Positions 28,085 through 36,281 of a DNA stretch of 64,000 nt are shown piece by piece. Source of the DNA: Fodinisporobacter ferrooxydans (GTDB lineage Bacteria > Bacillota > Bacilli > Tumebacillales > MYW30-H2); the NCBI RefSeq assembly GCF_022818495.1, contig NZ_CP089291.1, positions 3,923,501-3,987,500 of the forward strand, read 5' to 3'. Made by a program: the position numbers and the translations under genes. The stretch's first letter is position 1, and each line of letters starts with the position of its first letter. The notes under the pieces were generated by a model. It was not told where the DNA came from and searched no databases. It was given only the letters and a program-made list of their open reading frames with translations.

Positions 28085-29077
28085 CTAGTCTGCGTAAACG
28101 AATGTCAAAGCATCTTCCGGCGCGGCATACGGAGCTTTTTCCGCATACTCAGTGGCATCGTTCACTTCTTTGGCGATTTTTTCGCGAATGGCCCCTTCTT
28201 CCGTATCGGAAAGCAAACCGTTGTCGACCAGATACCTGCGGAAAATCACCAATGGATCTTTCTTTTTGGCCTCTTCCACTTCTTCACGGGAACGATAGCT
28301 GCGATCATCATCGTCGCTTGAATGGGGTGCGAGCCGATACGTTTTGGCTTCAATCAAAGTTGGCCCTTCGCCGCGACGAGCCCGGTCTGCGGCTTCCTTA
28401 ACAACTTTATAGACTTCCAGGACATCATTGCCGTCGACGATTACGCCAGGAAATCCGTAGCCGGCAGCCCGATCTGCCACATGTTCGCAACCTAGCTGCT
28501 TGATTACGGGCACTGAAATTGCATACTGATTATTTTCACAGAAGAAAATCACCGGAAGTTTGTGTACACCCGCAAAATTGCACGCTTCATGGAAGTCTCC
28601 CTGATTGCTGGAGCCTTCACCGAAGGATGTATACGCAACCATTGGCTCCCTGCGCATTTTACCGGCCAATGCCACGCCGACCGCATGGGGAATCTGCGTG
28701 GATACTGGACTGGAACCCGATATGATATGATGCTTGCGCGAGCTGAAGTGCCCAGGCATTTGCCGTCCTCCGCCTGCCGGATCCTCTGCTTTTGCAAATG
28801 AACTTAACATCATGTCGCGGGCCGTCTGTCCAAATACCAGCACGACGCCCATATCCCGGTAATAAGGAAGAATGTAATCCGTTTCCGGTTGCAGCGCAAA
28901 AGCTGCTCCGACTTGTGCAGCTTCCTGTCCCTGACAAGAAACCACAAAGGGAATTTTGCCGGCACGGTTTAACAACCACAACCGTTCATCAATCGTACGC
29001 GCCAAAACCATATAATAAAACATCTGCAACAATTGTTCTTTCGTAAGTCCAAGTTGTTCATGCGTATATGTGCTCAT
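28085..29077 (-). CDS. bkdAA: Branched-chain alpha-keto acid dehydrogenase E1 alpha
   Basis: The 330-residue alpha chain binds thiamine diphosphate: GEGSSNQGDFHEACNFAG with the later NNQYAISVP gives the GDG-type cofactor motif, and the phosphorylation-loop-like region YRLAPHSSDDDD is present. GGAGGAG precedes the ATG. It follows lpdV by 51 bases and is followed by the beta chain. Products are isobutyryl-, isovaleryl- and 2-methylbutyryl-CoA, used as primers for branched fatty acids or degraded. Confidence 0.93.
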   Translation of the reverse strand: MSTYTHEQLGLTKEQLLQMFYYMVLARTIDERLWLLNRAGKIPFVVSCQGQEAAQVGAAFALQPETDYILPYYRDMGVVLVFGQTARDMMLSSFAKAEDPAGGGRQMPGHFSSRKHHIISGSSPVSTQIPHAVGVALAGKMRREPMVAYTSFGEGSSNQGDFHEACNFAGVHKLPVIFFCENNQYAISVPVIKQLGCEHVADRAAGYGFPGVIVDGNDVLEVYKVVKEAADRARRGEGPTLIEAKTYRLAPHSSDDDDRSYRSREEVEEAKKKDPLVIFRRYLVDNGLLSDTEEGAIREKIAKEVNDATEYAEKAPYAAPEDALTFVYAD

Positions 29078-29128
29078 GAAGTCTCCTCCGCTCGATCAGA
29101 ATCGTGAATAGCAAACAGACATGCCCGA

Positions 29129-30553
29129 TTATATATGAATCGCCAAACCGTCAACGGCCAAAGCCGCTTCCGCCACAGCTTCCGACAGCGTCGGATGGGG
29201 ATGGATGGTTTGTGCTACTTCCCATGCCGTGGCATCCAGCAATTTGGCAAGAGCAGCTTCCGAAATCATATCCGTCACATGTGCGCCCACCATATGCACT
29301 CCCAAAAGATCCTGTGTCCTTGCATCTGACAAAATTTTAACAAAACCGTCGATATCGCCATTGATCTGTGCTTTGCCGATGGCGCGAAAGGGAAATGTTC
29401 CAACCTTCAACTCATACCCTTGGCTGCGGGCTTTTGCTTCTGTCAATCCGATGCTTGCCACTTCCGGACGGCTATATGTGCAGCGGGGAATCGCAGTGGA
29501 GTCGATCGGCAGCGGATGCAGATCCGCGATTGTCTCAACCGCATGTACGCCTTCATGTGCAGCTGCATGAGCCAACTGTAAACCGCCAATACAATCACCG
29601 ATGGCGAAAATATGCGGTTCGGCAGTCCGCAAGTGCGCATCCACTTGAATCACACCGCGTTCCACCTGAATTTCCGTAGCTTCCAGTCCGATATCTTGAA
29701 CATTCGCTTCCCGGCCGATGGATACGAGGATTTTTTCCGCCTCAAATGTTTGCAGTCGATCACCGACTTGTGCCTGAATCCGTACATTTTCGCCCGCTTC
29801 TTCGAAAGATTCCGGCAAAACTTTCGCTCCTGTCACAATTTTCACATTGCGCCGTTTTAACAATTTTGCCAATTCATCCGAGCAATCCGAGTCTTCCAGG
29901 GGTAAAATCCGATCCATATACTCGACAACCGTAACATCGACTCCAAAATCATTCAACATGCTGGCCCATTCCATGCCAATCGCCCCTGCACCGATGATAA
30001 GAATCGATTTTGGCAAATGTTCCAACTGCAATCCATGATCGCTTGTGATTACTTTATCTCCATCAATGGGCAAACCAGGCAGAGTCCTGGGTCTCGAACC
30101 GGTTGCGATAATGACATGGCGGGGTGTGGTCAATTCTGTCTGCCCATCAGCTTTCTCGATCGAGATGGTGCCGCTGGTTGGCGAAAAAATGGAAGGCCCC
30201 ATCAATCGTCCATGGCCTTGAATCACTGTCACGCCATGCTTCTTCAGTAAATGCTGCACACCTTTATACAGTTGGCTCACAATCTTATCTTTTCGTTCCA
30301 TGACTTTGGAAAAACGCAGCTTCGGCTTTCCTTCCACTTCTATGCCATATTCACCGGCTTTTGCAAATTTTGAAAGCATTTCGGCACTTTTTAAAAGGGC
30401 TTTCGAAGGAATGCATCCTTTATGGAGACACGTTCCGCCGAGTTTTTCTTTTTCTACAACAGCCACTTTCAATCCCAACTGTGCGGCGCGAATGGCTGCA
30501 ACATATCCCCCGGTGCCTCCGCCAAGTATGACAATATCAAATGAATCTGACAT
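29129..30553 (-). CDS. lpdV: Dihydrolipoyl dehydrogenase (E3)
   Basis: FAD enzyme reoxidising the E2 lipoyl group with NAD. The 474-residue protein has the FAD-binding VILGGGTGGYVAAIRAAQLG, redox disulfide C42/C47 in GGTCLHKGCIPSK, an NAD-binding ILIIGAGAIGMEWASMLNDF and the C-terminal base in TIHPHPTLSEAV. First gene of the operon, so named lpdV as in B. subtilis, preceded by a sigma-54 promoter and a long leader. The usual ptb, bcd and buk genes ahead of lpdV are missing. Confidence 0.94.
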   Translation of the reverse strand: MSDSFDIVILGGGTGGYVAAIRAAQLGLKVAVVEKEKLGGTCLHKGCIPSKALLKSAEMLSKFAKAGEYGIEVEGKPKLRFSKVMERKDKIVSQLYKGVQHLLKKHGVTVIQGHGRLMGPSIFSPTSGTISIEKADGQTELTTPRHVIIATGSRPRTLPGLPIDGDKVITSDHGLQLEHLPKSILIIGAGAIGMEWASMLNDFGVDVTVVEYMDRILPLEDSDCSDELAKLLKRRNVKIVTGAKVLPESFEEAGENVRIQAQVGDRLQTFEAEKILVSIGREANVQDIGLEATEIQVERGVIQVDAHLRTAEPHIFAIGDCIGGLQLAHAAAHEGVHAVETIADLHPLPIDSTAIPRCTYSRPEVASIGLTEAKARSQGYELKVGTFPFRAIGKAQINGDIDGFVKILSDARTQDLLGVHMVGAHVTDMISEAALAKLLDATAWEVAQTIHPHPTLSEAVAEAALAVDGLAIHI

Positions 30554-30786
30554 GCTATTCCCCCTTTACGCACACATGTTCCGTCTCGCTATTGTTCCTT
30601 GCATCATCCTGAATGGGATCGCAAACTTCATGCTATCAGATCCCAGCTTCATGAGAAAGTTTCTCATTAATTTAGTATCAGGTATTAACATCAACTTACA
30701 CAACCTGTTGATAGCATACCATTTTCCTGTAGAAAATGGAAGCCGATTGCTATTTGTTTTGCCATCCATTTCTAAAAACATTCAAA

Positions 30787-30802
30787 TGCAAAAATCGTAC
30801 CA
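30787..30802 (-). promoter_or_regulatory. Sigma-54 promoter of the bkd operon
   Basis: The minus strand reads TGGTAC, five bases, TTGCA; the GG and GC are exactly ten bases apart, as required for sigma-54. It lies about 234 bases ahead of lpdV. The leader between promoter and gene contains two palindromes (ATGAGAAACTTTCTCAT and CCATTTTC/GAAAATGG) of unknown role. Confidence 0.82.
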
Positions 30803-30850
30803 ATTTTTTATGTAAATGTTAAAAAGTGAATATTCCTGATAAAATGTAAA

Positions 30851-30885
30851 ATAACTCATTTCCCTATCATCAGTCAATGAGTTAT
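30851..30885 (-). terminator. Probable bkdR terminator
   Basis: A 9-bp perfect stem (ATAACTCAT with ATGAGTTAT, 17-base loop) is followed on the minus strand by TTTACATTTT. It lies between the end of bkdR and the sigma-54 promoter, so bkd expression should depend on that promoter. Confidence 0.65.
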
Positions 30886-30904
30886 CGTTTCAACCATGTA
30901 GTTG

Positions 30905-30945
30905 TTTGCAAATATTGCGCAAATATTTGCATGCAATAAATTGCG
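30905..30945 (-). promoter_or_regulatory. Candidate upstream activator sites for BkdR
   Basis: Clustered TTGC/GCAA half-sites form a near-palindrome (GCAAATATTGCGCAAATATTTGC) plus two further TGCA/TTGCG elements about 100-145 bases upstream of the sigma-54 promoter. Position and symmetry fit enhancer binding by a sigma-54 activator; assignment to BkdR is an inference. Confidence 0.5.
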
Positions 30946-30994
30946 TAAAATCAGTATGAAATAACGCGCTATCCCCTGTACCGGGTAACTACCC

Positions 30995-32761
30995 TCACGG
31001 ATTCAGGTGATATTTTTCCATTTTATAATACAAACTCCGCACAGCGATTCCAAGGCGTTTCGCCGCTTCCGTTTTATTGCCGTGAGTAAGCCGCAGCACG
31101 TTTCTGATATGCTTTTTTTCTGCCGCCGCTACAATCGCGTCTAATGTGTCTACCGGATTTGCTTCCACTTCTTTTGGCAAGAGCAAGGTTTTTTCTGTCG
31201 GCTTGGCCGGGCCTGTGAACTCAGGCAACTGAATACATTGAATTTCCTTGTCTGTCAAACGCATATGAATCATTGCGCGGCCGATGACATTTTCTAATTC
31301 CCGGACATTTCCCGGCCAATCGTAGCGGAACAATTGTTCCAAACAGGCAGCAGCGATGCTGTCTACATTTCGTCCATACTCCTGATTTAATTTGCGAATC
31401 AAACGCATGGCAATCGGATAGATATCTTCTTTACGGCACCGCAAAGGCGGAATGATAATGGGTAAAACATTGAGGCGATAATACAAATCTGCCCGAAAGC
31501 GGCTTTCCGCAATCGCTTTCTCCAAATTTACATTTGTGGCGGCAATAATTCGTACATCAATCTGAATCGGTTGTGATCCACCCACACGAACAATTTCTTT
31601 TTCCTGCAAAACCCGTAAAATTTTCGCCTGTGTTGACACCGATAATTCGCCAATCTCATCAAGAAATATCGTCCCGCCCCCCGCTTGCTCGAACAACCCT
31701 TTTTGCCCGCCCCGTTTCGCACCTGTAAAGGCGCCTTCTTCATAGCCAAACAATTGGCTTTCCAGCAAACTTTCCGATATGGCAGCGCAATTGACGCGCA
31801 AAAATCGATTAAAACGGCGATCGCCAGCATTATGGATGGCATGTGCGAACAATTCTTTCCCCGTTCCCGATTCGCCCCGCAACAACACGGTTGCATGTGT
31901 CGCAGCAGCTTGTCGGGCCTGTTCAAGCGCTTGCTGCATATCCGGACTCACGGAAATGATATCCTGAAAGCTATATTTCGCTTCCAGCTTCCGAATCAAT
32001 TGTTTGGCCTTTTCCAATTCTTCGGATAGTTTTTTCATTTCCGAAATATCGTGGAGAATGCCTACACTTCCCTTTAATTGTCCTTTAACTGTAATCGGCG
32101 CCACATTTACAATCACTTCCCGACGAGTCGGACCGATCTTCATCGGCACACCCCGTACCGGCTGTCCCGTGCGCAACACTTGCAAATGCATGCTTTCCCC
32201 TTCCGCAATATCCACCGTTGCCGGCTGGCCAATAATATCCCGTTCGGTTAAACCGGTCAGCTTGGTATAGGCAGGGTTAATCAGGATGCCTTGTCCCTCT
32301 GCGTCCACTACGGAAATGGCATCTTGTGTCGAATTGATAATCGCTTCAAGCAATTGCTGCATCTCGCGCAAATTTGTAATTTCTTCGATTAAATTTTGGA
32401 TATCGGTTACATCCCGAAAGACGGCAACCGCACCGATCACTCGGCCATGCTCATCTTTTACCGGCACCCGGTTCGTAATAATTCGAATGTTTCCTAGCGT
32501 CTGCAATTGATTCAATTCCGGTTGCCCCGAACGCAACACTTCATGCAAGCGGCTGTTCGGGATCACTTCACTGACATTCTCCCCAAGCACGTCTTGTCCC
32601 CGTTTTTGTGTTAAACGTTCCGCAGCAGCATTAAAAATTGTAATTTGTCCATCGATATTAATCGCGATCATCGCATCATGTGTGGAATTTAAGATCACTT
32701 CCAATTCTCGCTGCTTGCCCAAGTCTTGACCACCAGATAATTTCTCATGCTCCGAATTCAT
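30995..32761 (-). CDS. bkdR: Sigma-54-dependent activator BkdR
   Basis: The 588-residue protein has two PAS domains (about 20-120 and 140-245), a short linker helix, an AAA+ sigma-54 interaction domain with Walker A GESGTGKE (296-303) and the GAFTGA loop (343-348), and a C-terminal Fis-type helix-turn-helix (NKTEAAKRLGIAVRSLYYKM). This is the layout of B. subtilis BkdR (YqiR), which activates the bkd operon. It lies directly upstream in the same direction, and the DUF2627 gene, also a bkdR neighbour in Bacillus, is close by. Confidence 0.9.
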   Translation of the reverse strand: MNSEHEKLSGGQDLGKQRELEVILNSTHDAMIAINIDGQITIFNAAAERLTQKRGQDVLGENVSEVIPNSRLHEVLRSGQPELNQLQTLGNIRIITNRVPVKDEHGRVIGAVAVFRDVTDIQNLIEEITNLREMQQLLEAIINSTQDAISVVDAEGQGILINPAYTKLTGLTERDIIGQPATVDIAEGESMHLQVLRTGQPVRGVPMKIGPTRREVIVNVAPITVKGQLKGSVGILHDISEMKKLSEELEKAKQLIRKLEAKYSFQDIISVSPDMQQALEQARQAAATHATVLLRGESGTGKELFAHAIHNAGDRRFNRFLRVNCAAISESLLESQLFGYEEGAFTGAKRGGQKGLFEQAGGGTIFLDEIGELSVSTQAKILRVLQEKEIVRVGGSQPIQIDVRIIAATNVNLEKAIAESRFRADLYYRLNVLPIIIPPLRCRKEDIYPIAMRLIRKLNQEYGRNVDSIAAACLEQLFRYDWPGNVRELENVIGRAMIHMRLTDKEIQCIQLPEFTGPAKPTEKTLLLPKEVEANPVDTLDAIVAAAEKKHIRNVLRLTHGNKTEAAKRLGIAVRSLYYKMEKYHLNP

Positions 32762-32826
32762 GTAATTGCCATCTCCACCCCATGCATTTCCGTATTATCT
32801 AATAAAAAGAAAAAACAAAATGACCG

Positions 32827-33213
32827 TTACGCTTTTTTGTCAAATAGCATGCCAAGATACTTTCTCATTTGAATATCCATATTCAATATTGCTTCTGTCG
32901 GGATTTGCCTTACAACTTCGTTGTTGTTCTCCGGATCCATAAATTGAATCACAATATGATCTGCTTCTTTATTATAATCGAGGCGTACCTGTAAGGAATG
33001 CTGTCGGGCCATATGGCGCAACTGTTCCATCGCTTTTGCAATTCGCTCTTTGCGGGCAGCCTCATCTTGATTTTGAAACCGGGAATTGCCTTCGCGATGA
33101 GAATCTGTCGGTTGAGCCGGCAGTAGCGGCTCAACCGGTTGTATCGGTAGGAGTTGTGTTTGCTGCAATGGATTCGCATAGGATTGATTCATATTATTAA
33201 TACCAAATTCCAT
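32827..33213 (-). CDS. flaG: FlaG family protein
   Basis: A 128-residue protein: a Gln/Pro-rich disordered N-terminal half, then the conserved FlaG domain (about residues 60-128) with VRLDYNKEADHIVIQFMDPE and VVRQIPTEAILNMDIQMR. FlaG proteins affect flagellar filament length or motility. No other flagellar gene is in the window. GGGGGCGTAAAAG precedes the ATG. No sigma-D promoter was seen in the upstream gap. Confidence 0.82.
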   Translation of the reverse strand: MEFGINNMNQSYANPLQQTQLLPIQPVEPLLPAQPTDSHREGNSRFQNQDEAARKERIAKAMEQLRHMARQHSLQVRLDYNKEADHIVIQFMDPENNNEVVRQIPTEAILNMDIQMRKYLGMLFDKKA

Positions 33214-33487
33214 CTTTTACGCCCCCTGACATGTCACGATATTTACTTACTCTATGAATATATGAATTTAGGAAGAAGCAAATGATTTTGCAGAAAACAA
33301 ATGCCGTTCCGCAAATGATATACATGTACAATCTGCAAATTTACTGTTTACAAATTTTCGAGAACTTTATGAAAATTCCTTTCGATTGACTGGGAAATTT
33401 CACAAAAAAATAAGGAATACACTGTATGTTCTACACTGTACGTGCTCGTTAAAAATCAACAGTTATTTGAAACTCTATGCGCTTCCA

Positions 33488-33516
33488 TTGTTCTACCGTG
33501 AGCAATCCAGTATAGT
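33488..33516 (+). promoter_or_regulatory. Sigma-A promoter of the DUF2627 gene
   Basis: TTGTTC, 17 bases, TATAGT, about 20 bases before the start codon. The remaining roughly 270 bases back to flaG are AT-rich and hold no gene I can support. Confidence 0.65.
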
Positions 33517-33537
33517 GAATTTATAGGAGGGATTTTT

Positions 33538-33789
33538 ATGATTCGATATATTTTATGGCTATCCATGTTCGGTATCGTTGTCCTTGCAGGCGAAGGGGTC
33601 AATCTGATCAAACAAGCCATTCTTACAAAACTTGCGGAACCTGCTGCAACCGTTTGGCCGGATATGACCCTGGGCGCACTTTTGATGGTCGGCGGAGTCA
33701 GTTTTATTGGTGGTTACATGCATTACCGGGATCAAAAAAGAGGCCGCATCAAAAAAAGCATCGGCAGGAAACAAACCACTCCGTTATGA
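33538..33789 (+). CDS. DUF2627 (YqzF-like) membrane protein
   Basis: An 83-residue protein with two membrane helices (about 3-25 and 43-62) separated by a short loop, and a basic cytoplasmic tail RDQKRGRIKKSIGRKQ. It matches the DUF2627 pattern of Bacillus YqzF, which also lies beside bkdR. Function unknown. TAGGAGGGA precedes the ATG. Its end overlaps the convergent glycosyltransferase-type gene by 6 bases. Confidence 0.85.
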   Translation: MIRYILWLSMFGIVVLAGEGVNLIKQAILTKLAEPAATVWPDMTLGALLMVGGVSFIGGYMHYRDQKRGRIKKSIGRKQTTPL

Positions 33790-34680
33790 ATTGGGAAGCG
33801 GCTGTATGTCTTCCGGTTCGACCGCCGGTTCATCCGCGCTGCACTGCTTGGGCCTCCCCCATTGATCCAGCCAACGCAGCCACTTGTTGTCGTCAATAAT
33901 TGCTGAAATGGAATGAATTTCAGCAATTCCATGGATTCCAAGCAAAAGAATCAGCATGATCCATTGATATCCAAACGGGAATGCTGACAGACATAAACTG
34001 CCCAATAGAATGCCAAGGGCGTTTGCTCCTGTATCTCCCATCATCGCATACCCTTTTAAATCTTTTGGAATATAAGCCAGACATGTGCCGATGAGGATGA
34101 TGCACCATTTCCAAAGAAAATTCGAGGATATCGAAGAATGAAAAGCAATCCATCCAAACAATACAAGCAGCATCAATATAACTGCTTTCATTGCTCTTCC
34201 CGGGCGCAAATCGAACAAATTGATCGTATTTGCCGTCAATGCGATGATCGTCGCTCCAATCGGCATTTCCAGCCAACTCTCTGTTAACTGCGTGCTGGTC
34301 CATACAGCCGTTCCTGTCAAGATAATTGCCTTTAATCCGCCGGACGTGAACGTTTTCCGCTTCCAAAGCATCTGCAAATGTCCGCTGATCCCCTTGATTC
34401 GTCGATCATTTGCAATATCATCCAACAATCCCACGCATGTTGCCATGAGCATGGAAACAAGGAGCACCAAGTCCTGTTTGGCAAGTCCGCTCCCAGGCAG
34501 CGTACAAATCAAAACAACCACTGTCAGCGTAATCGAGATTCCCATTGCAGTAGGAATGGTTTTTTTTTGATAATTTTCTCTTACGATGTGACGATTGCAG
34601 ACGTGATAAAAGGCATGATACCAAAATAATGTAAGAAGATAACTGCTCATCAAGAGACAGATGACCATCCATCCATTCAT
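33784..34680 (-). CDS. MraY/WecA-family glycosyl-1-phosphate transferase
   Basis: A polytopic membrane protein (about 298 residues, 9-10 helices) of the family that transfers a sugar phosphate from a UDP-sugar to a polyprenyl phosphate. The conserved acidic and Asn motifs are visible: GLLDDI near residue 85, NTINLFDLRPG near 155 and MMGDTGANALG near 215. GGAGG ten bases ahead favours the third of three close ATGs; the first overlaps the upstream gene stop. It is shorter than MraY and lies with GT2 and steAB-like genes, so an envelope glycan other than main-chain peptidoglycan is possible. Confidence 0.8.
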   Translation of the reverse strand: MNGWMVICLLMSSYLLTLFWYHAFYHVCNRHIVRENYQKKTIPTAMGISITLTVVVLICTLPGSGLAKQDLVLLVSMLMATCVGLLDDIANDRRIKGISGHLQMLWKRKTFTSGGLKAIILTGTAVWTSTQLTESWLEMPIGATIIALTANTINLFDLRPGRAMKAVILMLLVLFGWIAFHSSISSNFLWKWCIILIGTCLAYIPKDLKGYAMMGDTGANALGILLGSLCLSAFPFGYQWIMLILLLGIHGIAEIHSISAIIDDNKWLRWLDQWGRPKQCSADEPAVEPEDIQPLPNS

Positions 34681-34685
34681 TGACA

Positions 34686-35360
34686 TCATACCTCCAGGTA
34701 TCTGCTATGAAGCGCTTGCAGTACATCAAGCAACTGTTTCCCGCGGTGGATCGCACCATTCCACGTACGCCCATACAGACGGTGGCTGACATCGATTGGC
34801 ACTTCAGACATGCGACATCCCAAACGCAATGCATCGATTGTCAACCCGACTTCCATGCCATACCCCCGTGCCAGTGATTCAATCTGCGTAAACATCTCCC
34901 GGCGCAAGACTCGTTGCCCGGACAAAGGAGCCATACACGTATACGTTGTGCAATGATGAATACCGGCCCGGGCAATGCCTTTTGTAATGCCGAATCCTTG
35001 CTTGCTGCAAATAGTTGGCAAGACGCCGATCGTCATGTCCGCTTCCCCTCGTTCCAAAGGAGCGAACAACGGATGAATCCCCTGTACGCTGGCACCTAAG
35101 TCGGCATCACAAAAAAGCAGCCATTCTTCTTTTGCTTGTCTGATACCCGCCCAAGCCGCAGCTGCTTTTCCCATATTTTTTGAAAAACGTAATACGCTCG
35201 CACCCGCATGTTTCGCGAGATCTGCCGTTTGGTCCCGTGAACCATCATCAACAACCCAAATCTCCGCAATCTCCGGCATGTTCTGCAAGCCACGTATCGT
35301 ATCTGTAATTTGGTCAGCTTCATTATAAGCAGGAATAATTGCAGAAACTCTCAACGTCAT
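34686..35360 (-). CDS. Glycosyltransferase family 2
   Basis: A 224-residue GT-A enzyme with VSAIIPAYNEADQI, VVDDGSRDQT and the metal-binding LLFCDADLGA. It has no membrane helices, so it likely uses a nucleotide sugar at the inner face of the membrane. The stop and start overlap both neighbours by a few bases, placing it in a tight operon with the steAB-like pair. Acceptor unknown. Confidence 0.85.
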   Translation of the reverse strand: MTLRVSAIIPAYNEADQITDTIRGLQNMPEIAEIWVVDDGSRDQTADLAKHAGASVLRFSKNMGKAAAAWAGIRQAKEEWLLFCDADLGASVQGIHPLFAPLERGEADMTIGVLPTICSKQGFGITKGIARAGIHHCTTYTCMAPLSGQRVLRREMFTQIESLARGYGMEVGLTIDALRLGCRMSEVPIDVSHRLYGRTWNGAIHRGKQLLDVLQALHSRYLEV

Positions 35361-36262
35361 TGACCAAACACCTCTTTGCTCATTTTTCCATCAGGCAGCA
35401 ATGTTTTTGCAACTGCTTTCGTTCCATAGTGGCCATGAGCGCCGTTCAAAACATCAATCAACGCAATTTGACCGGCCGGATGGTCGATATTGTCAATCGT
35501 AGATATCGGATATTCAGGGAACCACTTTGCAAACATTTCCTTGCTGTCGGATCGTTCTGCCGTGACGATCGGCAGTTGTCGCCGTACAAATGCGCGAATG
35601 AGCAGTTGATCAAACTGCCGCACGCCTGCGCGCCATTGTGATGAATCGGCGCTGTAAGTTCCTCCGGCAAGTATCACATGATCCGGTTGACCTGCAGCAT
35701 GTTGCATGATCTCAAGCAGGCCCAACCGTTCGAGAGATTGAAGATGCGTCTCATTGCCCGACAATAGATCATTCACCAAGGAATTGACATACAATTCGGA
35801 TTGTGAGCAGTCTTTGGACCACCCCAATGCCGATACTTGCTCCTCATTTAACGCATTGTTCAGCAAAGCGCCCAATTGGCTGACCTGCACATTCCAGGTG
35901 ATTTCCGCTCCAGCCTCGCGCAGACTTTCGATCATCTCTGACGTATCGACCGAAGTGACGCTGATCACCAGAATATGTTTGCCTGACAGCCGATTTGCAA
36001 TATAATGACTTTCCACTGCTCTCAACTCGTGTTTCGTGCTGGACGATTCTTTTTCCAATTGATCGGTTTTTTCCTGCAGAACATGCTGCTGTTCCAACAA
36101 TGAATGATAACGGGATTCCAAACGTTGCAAAATACCTGCCTGCTGTTTTGTCATCCATTCGGGGGCCATTACAGTTCCGAGAAACATCCCGATGCCTAGC
36201 GATAAAAAAATGCCTGCGATTGTAAGCACATGATACCGGAAATGATACATAGTTTTTCTCAC
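35357..36262 (-). CDS. MctB/SteB-like membrane-anchored coiled-coil protein
   Basis: The 301-residue protein has an N-terminal membrane helix (FRYHVLTIAGIFLSLGIGMF), a coiled coil (about residues 40-75, rich in Leu, Gln, Glu) and an alpha/beta domain beginning at GKHILVISVTS. The FRYHxxTIxxxFLxLGIGxxxG beginning is the hallmark of the MctB/DUF3186 family. In mycobacteria MctB (Rv1698) sits next to Rv1697; the Corynebacterium pair is known as SteA/SteB and affects cell separation. Despite the name, a copper role in this single-membrane organism is doubtful. Confidence 0.82.
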   Translation of the reverse strand: MRKTMYHFRYHVLTIAGIFLSLGIGMFLGTVMAPEWMTKQQAGILQRLESRYHSLLEQQHVLQEKTDQLEKESSSTKHELRAVESHYIANRLSGKHILVISVTSVDTSEMIESLREAGAEITWNVQVSQLGALLNNALNEEQVSALGWSKDCSQSELYVNSLVNDLLSGNETHLQSLERLGLLEIMQHAAGQPDHVILAGGTYSADSSQWRAGVRQFDQLLIRAFVRRQLPIVTAERSDSKEMFAKWFPEYPISTIDNIDHPAGQIALIDVLNGAHGHYGTKAVAKTLLPDGKMSKEVFGQ

Positions 36263-36281
36263 GCTCCACCCATCATCTTGG

